NCBI GenBank assembly: GCA_937926265.1
Contig: CALAZS010000122.1
Location: forward strand, 1 to 44,021
DNA from: an uncultured Gammaproteobacteria bacterium
Lineage (GTDB): Bacteria > Pseudomonadota > Gammaproteobacteria > Chromatiales > Chromatiaceae
DNA: 44,021 nucleotides
Reading direction: 5' to 3'
The position numbers and the translations under genes were made by a program. This document shows, piece by piece, positions 8,129 through 17,067 of the stretch. Each line of letters starts with the position of its first letter. Within the stretch, counting starts at the first letter, position 1. The notes under the pieces are model-generated. The model was not told the origin of the DNA. It was given only the letters and a program-made list of their open reading frames with translations, and did no database searches.

Positions 8129-10042
8129 ATGTCTTTATCCAAACAGCTCATGCTGCTGATTTCACTGATTTTTCTGGTTATTTTTACCGTGAATTTTTAT
8201 ACCAGTGTCAGCAACATTCGTGACTACCTGCAGATTGAATCCGAAATCCATGCCCAGGACACGGCAACTTCACTGGGGCTGTCATTAAGCCCGTACATTC
8301 TGGATGAAGATGACACCATTCTTGAAACCATGATTAATGCAATTTTTGATCGTGGTTACTACCTGGAAATTCTGCTACTTAACCGTAACGACGAGGAACT
8401 TGTTAAAAAGACAAACCCGAAAAGTTTCGAGCAGGTACCAGAATGGTTTACTGAAATGCTGCCAATGGAGACAGTTACGGTTAACTCCGAGATTGATGCC
8501 GGCTGGGTTAAGGGTGGCACTGTATTTGTCACCATCCATCCGGGCTTCGGTTATCTGAAACTCTGGGAGCAGGCCAAGGAAACACTGACATACTCGGCCA
8601 TTTCACTGGTGATCTTCATTGGTTTGTTAATAGTCATCTTAAGGCTTGTATTAAGTCCGCTCGCTAAGATCAACAGCCTGGCGCTGAGTATTGCGGATGG
8701 TAATTTCGACACCATTAAAAAACTACCCTGGACCAGGGATATCCGCAACGTGGCGGTTTCCATGAACCTGATGTCCGGAAAAATCGAGAAGGTCATCAAG
8801 AACCTGAACGCCAAGCTGGAACAGGCTGGTAAAAGGCTCAGGGTTGATGAGTTAACCGGCCTTGAAATGCGCTCCACCTTTGAAACCGAGATGAAACAGC
8901 GCTTTATGACCAATCACAAGGGGTTTGTTTTTATCATTCGAATTGACCAGCTGGGTGAGTTTGCCGGCAAGGAAAGCAGCGCCAGGGTAGATGATTTTAT
9001 CAAGGGTTTTGTGGAGTCAATTCGCAATGCTTTGTCTGAACTGAGCATGTCAGGTGATTTTCTGTACCGCATTGTCGGTGCTGAATTTGTCTTGATAGCA
9101 GATTGTAAAGATCAAAAAGCAGCTGAAAACCTGTGCAGTAAAATACTTTCAAACCTGAAGAAATTAGGTAATGAGTTTGATAAAGAGGAAGTGGCGCATA
9201 TCGGTGGTATTGCTTTCGATGAGCACGGCACTACCGCTTCGATGATTTCAGCAGCAACGGAGGCTTACGAAAAAGCCCGCCTGATTGGCAGTAACAGTTT
9301 CGCGATTTCCGAGGGTGGCAAAAATGCCAGAACGGCTGATGAGTGGAAAGCGCTTGTATCCGATGTAATTGATAACAAGCGAATCCAGATCAATTTCGCT
9401 GCACAGGCGTACAGCCTGGAAGAGGGTAACCAGCAGCAACTGTTGCTTGAAGAGGCCATGGCGGGGGTATCTGACAGTGAAGGCGAGGCCCTGCCTATCG
9501 GTACATTCATTTCTGTGGCAGAGAATATTGGCAAGATCCTGCAATTTGATATGCACGTTGTAAAGGAGATGATTGGCTACATTAAAGATAAATCCATTAC
9601 TCATGATGTTGCGGTAAACCTGTCGTTTACCTCGCTGGCAAGCAATGATTTCAGGTCTGATTTATACCAGTTGCTGCAGGATAACCAGGAAGCCTGTCAG
9701 CACCTGGTGTTCAGTATCACCGCCTATGGGGCAGCCAAGGATATCAACGCGTTTGCAAGCTTTATTGATTTTGTCCACCGCAGTGGTGCCAAAGTTATGC
9801 TGAAACGTTTTGAATCACGCTTTATTTCAATGGATGAAGTAAAACAGTTCAAACTTGATTACATTCGATTAGCGCGTATTTACACTGAAAATATTGGTAA
9901 CGACTCTGAAAAACGCCGTCTGGTTGAGGCCATGAGGGAACTCGGTGAACTTCTCGATGTTAAAGTTGTTGCTGAAGCCGTTGAGACCGATTCAGATTAT
10001 CAGGCCGTTAAAGAAATTGGGTTGTCTGCTGCAAGCCGATAA
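8129..10042 (+). CDS. lapD: LapD-like c-di-GMP receptor (HAMP, degenerate GGDEF and EAL)
   Basis: Inner-membrane receptor that, when its cytosolic EAL domain binds c-di-GMP, sequesters the periplasmic protease LapG and so keeps surface adhesins attached. In the 637-residue product: TM1 about 6-24, a periplasmic LapD/MoxY-type domain to about 150 with an exposed-loop Trp (W126 in AGWVKGG) like the Trp that LapD uses to grip LapG, TM2 about 153-173, HAMP about 174-225, and a GGDEF domain starting at DELTGL (240) whose signature is RIVGAEF (314-320) instead of RxGGDEF. The EAL domain has LEEAMAG in place of EAL, so neither enzyme activity is expected. lapG follows after 11 bases, which fixes the assignment. 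The start has a TAAGGAG site. Confidence 0.92.
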   Translation: MSLSKQLMLLISLIFLVIFTVNFYTSVSNIRDYLQIESEIHAQDTATSLGLSLSPYILDEDDTILETMINAIFDRGYYLEILLLNRNDEELVKKTNPKSFEQVPEWFTEMLPMETVTVNSEIDAGWVKGGTVFVTIHPGFGYLKLWEQAKETLTYSAISLVIFIGLLIVILRLVLSPLAKINSLALSIADGNFDTIKKLPWTRDIRNVAVSMNLMSGKIEKVIKNLNAKLEQAGKRLRVDELTGLEMRSTFETEMKQRFMTNHKGFVFIIRIDQLGEFAGKESSARVDDFIKGFVESIRNALSELSMSGDFLYRIVGAEFVLIADCKDQKAAENLCSKILSNLKKLGNEFDKEEVAHIGGIAFDEHGTTASMISAATEAYEKARLIGSNSFAISEGGKNARTADEWKALVSDVIDNKRIQINFAAQAYSLEEGNQQQLLLEEAMAGVSDSEGEALPIGTFISVAENIGKILQFDMHVVKEMIGYIKDKSITHDVAVNLSFTSLASNDFRSDLYQLLQDNQEACQHLVFSITAYGAAKDINAFASFIDFVHRSGAKVMLKRFESRFISMDEVKQFKLDYIRLARIYTENIGNDSEKRRLVEAMRELGELLDVKVVAEAVETDSDYQAVKEIGLSAASR

Positions 10043-10053
10043 CGGGATAACTC

Positions 10054-10767
10054 ATGAAAAGGTTTTTTAAACGCATTGTAAATTTGCCTAATAATCTACC
10101 TGGTAACTTTTCAGGTAATTCGGACCTGCCGGTGTCACTGATAGTGTGCCTGGTTTTTTTACTGCCTGTTTCCGGCTTTGCGGAGCAAGGGCTGTTTGAC
10201 TTTGATGCTGCCCTGCTGGAACGGGTTGAAAAAAAGTATAACAAGGCTGCGGTTAAGCGCTTAAATGAATTAACCGCGCTAGTGAAAGACAAGGCCAAGG
10301 GAACCGAGCTGGACAGGGTCAAGTATGCCAACGACTTTTTCAACAAGGTGCCTTATTACACCGATATCGCGCATTGGAAGAAAAAAGATTACTGGGCCAC
10401 ACCGCTGGAAAAACTGGCCACCCATGGAGGTGACTGCGAGGATTACGCCATTGGAAAATACTTTGCCCTGCGTGAACTCGGGGTAGATCAGAAAAAGCTG
10501 CGTATCATGTACGTAAAGGCTATCGAGTGGAATGAAGCACACATGGTGCTGGCTTATTTTCCAAAAGAAAATGAGATTCCGCTGGTTCTGGATAACATCA
10601 ACAAAAAGCTATTGCCTGCCCACAAGCGTAAGGACCTGGTGCCGGTTTACAGCTTCAATGCCGAAGGGCTCTGGCTGGCAAAAGCCAGGGGTACAGGTAA
10701 GAAAGTTGGCAGCTCAAGTAAAATCAAGCTATGGGCTGACCTGCAAAGCAGGATGAAGGATTTATAA
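10054..10767 (+). CDS. lapG: LapG-like periplasmic cysteine protease
   Basis: A bacterial transglutaminase-like cysteine protease (BTLCP family) that in known systems cuts the N-terminal anchor of LapA-type adhesins, usually in a Ca2+-dependent way, releasing cells from biofilm. The 237-residue product has a hydrophobic export segment at about 26-42 ending GFA|E. The catalytic triad is visible: C128 in HGGDCEDYAIGKYFALRELG, H163 in WNEAHMVLAYF and D180 in PLVLDNI. It directly follows lapD in what looks like a two-gene operon. The window contains no LapA-type adhesin or LapBCE exporter, so the substrate must be encoded elsewhere. The N-terminus before the hydrophobic segment is long (about 25 residues); a later start is possible but no better-placed ATG is seen. 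Confidence 0.92.
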   Translation: MKRFFKRIVNLPNNLPGNFSGNSDLPVSLIVCLVFLLPVSGFAEQGLFDFDAALLERVEKKYNKAAVKRLNELTALVKDKAKGTELDRVKYANDFFNKVPYYTDIAHWKKKDYWATPLEKLATHGGDCEDYAIGKYFALRELGVDQKKLRIMYVKAIEWNEAHMVLAYFPKENEIPLVLDNINKKLLPAHKRKDLVPVYSFNAEGLWLAKARGTGKKVGSSSKIKLWADLQSRMKDL

Positions 10768-10848
10768 CCTCGCTTCTGTTTTTAAAATATTCAGATTTTA
10801 AGTATTCATATTTCAGGTATCCATATTTCAGGTATTTAGGAAAGATTA

Positions 10849-11661
10849 ATGCGAATTGTGTCTTTTAACACCAATGGCATCAGAGCCAGACCTCATCAAT
10901 TACAGGCGCTGAAAGAAAAATACGATCCTGATGTGATCGGTATCCAGGAAACCAAGGCTCAGGATGCAGATTTTCCATTGGCAATGATCGAGGAACTGGG
11001 TTATCACGCCGAGTTTTTTGGGCAAAAAGGTCATTATGGTGTGGCCCTGCTTTCCAGGGAAAAACCTTTATCCGTATCAAAGGGGTTCCCCTCTGACGAG
11101 GAAGATGCCCAGCGTCGCATGATTACAGCAACCTACCAGATCGATGGGCAGGAAGTGACCGTATTGAATGGTTATTTTCCTCAGGGTGATAACCGAGAAC
11201 ATGAAACCAAGTTTCCCAACAAGCGTCGTTTCTACCAGGACCTTAATGATTACCTGCAGGGTTCTTTTAGCCCGGAACAAAACCTTGTATTGATTGGCGA
11301 TATGAATATTGCACCGGTAGATCATGATATTGGCATCGGCGATGACAATGCCAAGCGCTGGTTAAAATCCGGCAAATGCAGTTTTTTGCCCGAGGAGCGT
11401 GAATGGATGGAAACGCTGTTGAACTGGGGGCTGGTTGATACCTACCGCCAGGTTAATCCTGATGTTAATGACCAGTTCAGCTGGTTTGATTACCGCAGCC
11501 GTGGCTTTGAACGTGAGCCCAGACGGGGGTTACGAATCGACCTTGTTCTTGCAACCAGGCCCCTGGCAGAAAAATGCCGGGATTCTGGTATTGCATATGA
11601 TATTCGCGCTATGGAAAAGCCTTCAGACCATTGTCCTATATGGTCAGATTTCAGTTTCTAG
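10849..11661 (+). CDS. xthA: Exodeoxyribonuclease III
   Basis: Cytosolic AP endonuclease and 3'-5' exonuclease of base excision repair. The 270-residue product matches E. coli XthA in length and along its whole course. Catalytic and metal-binding residues are visible: N7 in SFNTNGIRARP, E34 in GIQETKAQD, D151 and N153 in IGDMNIAP, D231 in LRIDLVLA, and D260-H261 in KPSDHCPIW. The gap upstream of the gene (10768-10848) carries short repeats of a TATTTCAGGTAT-like 12-mer. The Sel1/SPOR gene starts 14 bases after the stop, so the two may be co-transcribed. Confidence 0.97.
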   Translation: MRIVSFNTNGIRARPHQLQALKEKYDPDVIGIQETKAQDADFPLAMIEELGYHAEFFGQKGHYGVALLSREKPLSVSKGFPSDEEDAQRRMITATYQIDGQEVTVLNGYFPQGDNREHETKFPNKRRFYQDLNDYLQGSFSPEQNLVLIGDMNIAPVDHDIGIGDDNAKRWLKSGKCSFLPEEREWMETLLNWGLVDTYRQVNPDVNDQFSWFDYRSRGFEREPRRGLRIDLVLATRPLAEKCRDSGIAYDIRAMEKPSDHCPIWSDFSF

Positions 11662-11675
11662 AAGAAAAAGTTTAT

Positions 11676-12665
11676 ATGCTTTTGCTTAAACGAATCTTAT
11701 TAGCTGTATTGCAATTAAGCCTTTTGCTGGGAGTTTCTGCTCTGCATGCATCCTGGCTGGATTCGGCCATTACGGCTTATAACACCGGTGATTACGAAAA
11801 AGCGATTCGAATCCTCAAACCAAAGGCAGAAGATGGCGAAGCTGATGCCAATTATTACCTCGGCCAAATCTATCGCATGGGTAGAGGGGTTGAGCCTGAT
11901 AATGACAAGGCAAAAAACTATTACCTTGAAGCCGCCAATCTTGATCACGTTGATGCGCAGCGAAATCTTGGTTCCCTGTATTTTTTTGAATCAGATGTCG
12001 GCATTGAAAATCCCGACGCAGTAAAGTGGTTAACCAAGGCGGCTGAAAAGGGGGACGCCTGGTCTCAATGGTTCCTGGGCAAGATGTATATCAATGGTCA
12101 GGGCGTAGAGAAAAACCCTGAAGAGGCCTACAGGTGGTTTGATGCTGCGGGCAAACAAAATCATGAACAGGCCAGATATGCAGCTGAGGAAATCAGGCAG
12201 CAACTGGGTTTACCTAAAACTGATGGGCTTAAAACTGATATGCCCGAATCTCATGCTCAAGAATCTGAGATGCCGAAATCTGATTTAGCTGCATCTGGTA
12301 CCACAACCCAAACAGCTAGTATTTCGGAAAAGCCTGTGGCTACAAAACCCGTTTCAGAATTGGATTTGTCGGTACCTTTGGAAGAGCCTGTTGATAATAA
12401 AAAGCTGGCGTCAGGTTACTTTGTGCAGTTAGCCGCGTTTGGCAACAGGAAAAATGCTGAAAAAGGACAGACTATTCTTGAATCCAGTTTAGGTGACTTA
12501 CTCAGTGATAATCCAATTAGCATTTATGAGAAGCCGGTAAATGACTCTCGATCAAGTTTTAAGTTAATCATCGGTCCTATGGAAAAACCTGGCCAGGCTT
12601 TGCGTTTCTGCAGCAAGATCAAAGAAAAAGGTGAAGACTGCTTTATTTCAAAAATCGATATTTAA
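11676..12665 (+). CDS. Secreted Sel1-repeat protein with a SPOR domain
   Basis: A 329-residue exported protein. I chose the ATG at 11676 because it begins a good signal peptide (MLLLKRILLA, then a hydrophobic core, cleavage near ALHA|SW at 25); a longer reading frame from 11631 would put charged residues before it and overlap xthA. Three Sel1-like TPR repeats are visible (ANYYLGQIYRMGRGVEPD, AQRNLGSLYFFESDVG, SQWFLGKMYINGQGVEKN, about 57-160), then a low-complexity linker rich in KxD/PESxxQ (about 180-240) and a C-terminal SPOR domain from about 246 (SGYFVQLAAFGNRKNAEKG). SPOR domains bind denuded septal glycan, so a role in cell division or envelope maintenance is likely. The partner is unknown. 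It is convergent with the PatZ-like gene 10 bases away. Confidence 0.88.
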   Translation: MLLLKRILLAVLQLSLLLGVSALHASWLDSAITAYNTGDYEKAIRILKPKAEDGEADANYYLGQIYRMGRGVEPDNDKAKNYYLEAANLDHVDAQRNLGSLYFFESDVGIENPDAVKWLTKAAEKGDAWSQWFLGKMYINGQGVEKNPEEAYRWFDAAGKQNHEQARYAAEEIRQQLGLPKTDGLKTDMPESHAQESEMPKSDLAASGTTTQTASISEKPVATKPVSELDLSVPLEEPVDNKKLASGYFVQLAAFGNRKNAEKGQTILESSLGDLLSDNPISIYEKPVNDSRSSFKLIIGPMEKPGQALRFCSKIKEKGEDCFISKIDI

Positions 12666-12675
12666 AGCGCTTCCA

Positions 12676-15366
12676 TTATTGAAGCTTTAATTCTGCCAAC
12701 TTGATACCCGGGTCATCCGGGTCATTGCTTATCTCAAAACCAAGTGACTTGATCAAATCAATCATTTTGAAGTTGTTGCTTAAAATCTCACCTTCCATTT
12801 TTTCAAAGCCACGGTCACGGGCAATTTCCATCAGCTTGTGCATTAAATGATGACCTATGCCTTTGTGCTGCCATTGATCGGATACCACCAGCGCAAACTC
12901 ACAGCTTTTTTTATCCAGGTTGGAGATATATCGTGTAACACCAATTTCCTCTTCAGACTCATCATCGGTTGGTTTGACAGCAATCAATGCCATTTCGTTG
13001 TGATAATCAATCTGGGTAAATCGAATCAACATTTCCTGGCTCAATTCATGAAGCGAACTCATAAAGCGGAAGTACCTGGCTTCATCTGAAAGCTCACGGA
13101 TGAACTTTTGTTCGATCTCGGCATCTTCCGGTCTTATCGGGCGAATGATGATATCGGTACCGTCGTTAAGCTGAAGCTGGGTCACCAGATGTGCAGGGTA
13201 GGGATGAATTGCCAGGTGGTTATAAGGGTCAGTGGATGGCTTGGGGTAGTCAACCCGGATACGGGCATCAACCGCAACCATGCCCTCATCATCTGCAATT
13301 ATCGGGTTGATATCCATTTCCTGGACCCAGGGAAGCTCACAGGCCAGGTTGGAAACACGAATCAGCACTTCGACAAGCTGTTCCATGTTGACTGCAGGCA
13401 GGTTTCTGAATTCGCCCAGCATTTTGGCCGCCTTGGTGCGTTCAATCAGGTCCATGGCCAGACGCCCGTTTAACGGTGGCAGAGAAATCGCCGAATCGCC
13501 CATGATTTCCACAGCGGTACCACCACTGCCAAAGCTGATTACCGGACCAAATACCGGGTCGCGGATGATGCCAATCATCAGCTCTCTGCCATTCGGGCTA
13601 CGATACATTTTTGCAACGGTAACTCCTTCAATATTTGCATCCGGAAGTTTTTGTTTGACCTGCTCGGTTAGTTCCCTGTAGATGCTGCGTACTTCCTGTG
13701 CGCTGCCGATGTTGAGGCGAACGCCACCCGCATCAGACTTATGGCTGATGTTGGTTGAAAGAATTTTCATCGCAACCGGAAAACCGATGGTTTGCGAAAA
13801 CACCAGTGCATCATTGGCTGACTTTGCCACGGCAATCTGGGCAGCGGGAATATTAAATGCTTTCAGTACTGCAATGGATTCCGGTTCAGTCAGAATGTGG
13901 CGTTGTTCATTCAGCGCGCTTTCAATGATCAGTCGTGCGCCTTCCTTGTCAGGTTTGGCAAAGCCACGTTTGATTTTTGCCGGTGTCTGTAAAAGCAGAT
14001 GCTGATTGCGGTTGTAGGCTGCCATGAATGAAAAGGCATCAACAGCATTTTCCAGGGTTCGAAACGTTGGTAATTTGGCCCGGTTGAACAACTCTCGTGC
14101 TTCTTCAACAAGGTTACCCCCCATCCAACTGGTTAAAATGGGTTTTTTACTTTTTTTCGCTGATTCCAGAACAGCACGTGCCACTTCGGTTGGTTCAGTC
14201 ATCGCCTGTGGAGTGAGAATTACTATGGCACCGTCGACTTCCGGAGCATTAAGGCAGATATCGAGTGCCTGTTGATAGCGTTCAGGCGGTGCATCACCAA
14301 TCACATCCACAGGATTACCATGAGACCAGACACTGGGTAGAACCTGGTTGAGCTTTTCCATGGTGTCATCGGATAACTGACTTAATTCGATACCAACATC
14401 GCTGGCACGGTCGGCTGCCATGACACCAGGACCGCCACCATTGGTGATAATGATGAGCTTGTCGCCGGTACCGCGGTAACTTGGCGAAGCCAGTGCCTTG
14501 GCAGCTGAAAACAGCTGATTGATGGATTCTACCCGTAATATACCAGAGCGGGACAGGGCGGCAGAAAATGTTTCATCCGAACCAACCAGCGCCCCGGTGT
14601 GTGACATGGATGCTTCAGCCCCGGCTGCATGCCGGCCTACCTTTAATGCGATGACCGGTTTAATACGTGCAGCAGCACGTAAACTGCTCATGAACCTTCG
14701 GGCATCTTTAATGCCTTCGATATAAAGCAAAATGCTTTGGGTTTGAGGATCAGATACCAGGTAATCCAGGTAGTCGCCAAAGTCGAGGTCTGCCCCGATA
14801 CCTGTTGAAACCACCGCAGAAAAGCCAATGTTATTGGCTTCAGCCCAATCCAGAATCGCTGTACAAATGGCGCCTGACTGGGATACCAATGCAATATTCC
14901 CTTGCATGGCATTGTTATAGCCGAAAGTAATGTTCAGCTTTTTTTGTGGCCGTATCAGTCCAAGGCAGTTTGGTCCCATTAAGCGTATGCCATAACTTTT
15001 GGCCAGCTTTGTTACTTCATCTTCAAGCCGGCGGCCAGCCGGGCCAATTTCGCGAAAGCCGGCAGAAAGGATTAGCATCATTTTTATGCCGTGTTCACCA
15101 CAGGCTTCAACTATGGCGGGTATGGTCTTGGCAGGGGTTGCTACAACGGCCAGGTCTATTGATTCATTGATATCAGATAAGTTTTTATAGGCTTTTTGTC
15201 CCTGGATCTGCTCATGTTTGGGATTGATCGCATAGACTTTCCCTTCATATCCTGCAGAGAGAATGTTTCTGAATACAACTTCGCCTACGGCATTTTTACG
15301 GTCACTGGCTCCAAATACAGCTAGGCTGTCAGGTGTGAAAAGTGACGAAAGATAATGCATGCTCAT
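12676..15366 (-). CDS. PatZ-like protein lysine acetyltransferase: NDP-forming acyl-CoA synthetase plus GNAT
   Basis: A 896-residue two-part protein. The N-terminal ~700 residues follow the NDP-forming acetyl-CoA synthetase order: CoA-binding Rossmann domain (LAVFGASDRKNAVGEVVFRN is at the start of this), succinyl-CoA-ligase-like domains with MGPNCLGL, VSQSGAICTAIL and MSHTGALVGSD, then an ATP-grasp domain. The last ~160 residues are a GNAT domain with the acetyl-CoA loop QWQHKGIGHHLMHKLM near 835. The layout and length match Pat/PatZ (886 residues in E. coli), which acetylates lysines of acetyl-CoA synthetase and other proteins. Whether the N-terminal half is catalytic or only regulatory cannot be decided here. 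Notably the divergent neighbour is a deacetylase-family gene. Confidence 0.9.
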   Translation of the reverse strand: MSMHYLSSLFTPDSLAVFGASDRKNAVGEVVFRNILSAGYEGKVYAINPKHEQIQGQKAYKNLSDINESIDLAVVATPAKTIPAIVEACGEHGIKMMLILSAGFREIGPAGRRLEDEVTKLAKSYGIRLMGPNCLGLIRPQKKLNITFGYNNAMQGNIALVSQSGAICTAILDWAEANNIGFSAVVSTGIGADLDFGDYLDYLVSDPQTQSILLYIEGIKDARRFMSSLRAAARIKPVIALKVGRHAAGAEASMSHTGALVGSDETFSAALSRSGILRVESINQLFSAAKALASPSYRGTGDKLIIITNGGGPGVMAADRASDVGIELSQLSDDTMEKLNQVLPSVWSHGNPVDVIGDAPPERYQQALDICLNAPEVDGAIVILTPQAMTEPTEVARAVLESAKKSKKPILTSWMGGNLVEEARELFNRAKLPTFRTLENAVDAFSFMAAYNRNQHLLLQTPAKIKRGFAKPDKEGARLIIESALNEQRHILTEPESIAVLKAFNIPAAQIAVAKSANDALVFSQTIGFPVAMKILSTNISHKSDAGGVRLNIGSAQEVRSIYRELTEQVKQKLPDANIEGVTVAKMYRSPNGRELMIGIIRDPVFGPVISFGSGGTAVEIMGDSAISLPPLNGRLAMDLIERTKAAKMLGEFRNLPAVNMEQLVEVLIRVSNLACELPWVQEMDINPIIADDEGMVAVDARIRVDYPKPSTDPYNHLAIHPYPAHLVTQLQLNDGTDIIIRPIRPEDAEIEQKFIRELSDEARYFRFMSSLHELSQEMLIRFTQIDYHNEMALIAVKPTDDESEEEIGVTRYISNLDKKSCEFALVVSDQWQHKGIGHHLMHKLMEIARDRGFEKMEGEILSNNFKMIDLIKSLGFEISNDPDDPGIKLAELKLQ

Positions 15367-15536
15367 CTGAAATTTTCCATAATGTTATTCACTAATGTTA
15401 ATAATGCGATACTGGTGGGGCTTTATATATCACGACCATCATTGCCTAAAATGAAAGTTTTAAATAGTCAGTATCATCATGTTACCCGTAAACCTTTACA
15501 GGTAAATGAACAGGAAACCTGCCGAGGATTTGGACT

Positions 15537-16463
15537 ATGAAAACAGCGTATATCACTCATCCGCTTTGCCAGGATCACGATACCGGCGAATGGCACCCTG
15601 AAAGCAGCAGGCGTCTAACGGCGATCAATGACCGCCTGCTGATTTCACATCTGTATGATTTTCTAAAACATGTCGATGCGCCTGAGGTCAGTATTGAACA
15701 GCTTGAGCGTGTCCACCCCCGCAGATATATCGATAAGGTGTTGGCCAGTGCACCTGAAACAGGTTTTGCTAACCTGGACCCGGATACAGTTATCAGCCCG
15801 AAATCAATTGAAGCGGCTAAACGTGCAGCCGGTGCAGCTGTTCAGGCTGTCGACATGATTATGGATAAGCAGGTTGAAAATGCGTTTTGTGCGGTACGCC
15901 CGCCCGGGCATCATGCAGAATCCGAGCGCTCAATGGGTTTCTGTATTTTTAATAACATTGCAGTGGGTGCTGCCCATGCTCTTGAACATCATGGCCTAAG
16001 CAAAGTTGCTGTACTGGATTTTGATGTACATCAGGGAAATGGGACCGAGGAGATTTTTTATAACGATGAAAGGGTGATGTTTTGCTCTACCTTTCAACAT
16101 CCTTTTTATCCACATACACCGGTCCACGCTTCATCGCATTTAATTAACGTGCCACTTGATGCCAACTCAACGGGCAAGGAGTTTCGAGAGGCTGTCACTG
16201 AACACTGGTTACCGGCTCTGAAACAGTTTCAGCCGCAAATGATCTTTGTTTCAGCAGGATTTGATGCGCATCGCGATGAAGATATGTCGGTACTTCGTTT
16301 AGTCGATTCAGATCACCGCTGGTGATCGTCAGTTATTGTGGCACTGGCCAATGAGTATGCTCATGGCAGGATAGTTTCATGCCTGGAAGGGGGTTATGAA
16401 TTGCATAGCCTGGCAAGGTGTGTGGAAGCCCATGTTAGAACGCTAATGGGTTTACAGCATTAG
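15537..16463 (+). pseudogene. Histone-deacetylase-family (acetylpolyamine/lysine deacetylase) gene interrupted by in-frame TGA
   Basis: Zn-dependent deacetylase of the HDAC/AcuC/HDAH superfamily. Motifs are visible: RPPGHHAESERSMGFCIFNN (the His pair) and AVLDFDVHQGNGTEEIF (metal ligands), then FVSAGFDAHRDED. The reading frame stops at TGA 16323-16325 after codon 262, but the same frame continues for 45 more codons to TAG at 16461 and these codons encode the expected C-terminus, including IVSCLEGGYELHSLA with the catalytic-site Tyr of the GGY motif. With the stop bridged the protein is 308 residues, the family's normal length. So this is one nonsense change (or base-call error), not a frameshift. 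The truncated 262-residue product would lack the transition-state Tyr and is probably inactive. It is divergent from the PatZ-like gene, suggesting an acetylation/deacetylation pair. Confidence 0.85.
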
Positions 16464-16515
16464 TTGATTGAATGCCAGGAATCCAGATCATCCCCTTTCC
16501 TAACTTTTTATCTTC

Positions 16516-16698
16516 TTATCTTCTTTTCTCTGGCAATTCCTGGATGCAGGCAACCTGCAAAACAATTACACCCTCGTTTTTTCTTAAAAAATAATCGATA
16601 TGCAGGCCAACTGCGTCAAGTCCATCATCAATTATGCACTCATGAACATATTGAGAGCCATCAGGATTTTCATATTTAATCTGATAAAGACAATTCAT
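16516..16698 (-). CDS. Small hypothetical protein (60 aa)
   Basis: A 60-residue soluble acidic protein I do not recognise. It has mixed alpha/beta character, with YQIKYENPDGSQYVHECII near the start, a DDGLDAVGLHIDYFL helix-like segment, and a basic tail PEKRR. Support for coding: a CTGGAGAAC ribosome binding site 6 bases before the ATG, balanced residue use, and no overlap with other genes. It is in the AT-rich islet between the interrupted deacetylase gene and mtaB and points the same way as the 48-residue ORF upstream of it. Function unknown. Confidence 0.6.
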   Translation of the reverse strand: MNCLYQIKYENPDGSQYVHECIIDDGLDAVGLHIDYFLRKNEGVIVLQVACIQELPEKRR

Positions 16699-16743
16699 TC
16701 AGTTCTCCAGGTATTTGGGGTTTCCAATGTATCGACTTTTAAC

Positions 16744-16890
16744 TTATTTGAATGAATCCAATTGACGATTAATTATTTCCATAAGCTTAAGAATAGGTAA
16801 TATTTGTTCTTCTTCATCGGCCATGTTTAGACTCATCAATAATTTTTGATACATGGTTTCCAGATGGTGTTGTGATAGCGAATTATTCAT
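16744..16890 (-). CDS. Small hypothetical helical protein (48 aa)
   Basis: A 48-residue protein that appears almost fully helical and acidic, with LETMYQKLLMSLNMADEEEQ and a second helix ILPILKLMEIINRQLDSF. I chose the ATG at 16890 because CGGAG lies 8 bases upstream; an ATG two codons earlier is too close to that site, and the longer frame up to 16968 has no ribosome binding site. It is divergent from the AraC-type regulator gene, with about 175 bases between the starts, so it may be a target of that regulator. I do not recognise the family. Confidence 0.5.
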   Translation of the reverse strand: MNNSLSQHHLETMYQKLLMSLNMADEEEQILPILKLMEIINRQLDSFK

Positions 16891-17067
16891 TGTCATATCT
16901 CCGTGCTTGTATGTTTGGCTATGCTGATTAAGATACAAAAAGAAGAGCCGGCTGAATTGACAGTTCATGCCAGGTGTTTGACTGAAAATGACAATAATTT
17001 GACCTGATTAAATGTATAACAGAAACTATATTAGAAATCTCATTCAGTAGTTTTTTTCTGGAAAGTC

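Noticed and set aside
9990..10042. Possible frameshift truncating the EAL domain of LapD
   Set aside because: The total length (637) and the ending fit known LapD proteins (about 648), and lapG follows at normal operon spacing.
12667..12690. Hairpin GCTTC-CATTATT-GAAGC between the Sel1/SPOR gene and the PatZ-like gene as a terminator
   Set aside because: Only five base pairs and no clear T run on either side; it may help end transcription but cannot be called with support.
16323..16325. TGA in the deacetylase gene as a selenocysteine codon
   Set aside because: The position lies just after a Trp in a helix-forming region where homologues have ordinary residues, no Cys is expected there, and I see no SECIS-like hairpin directly after it. 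A nonsense change or base-call error is simpler.
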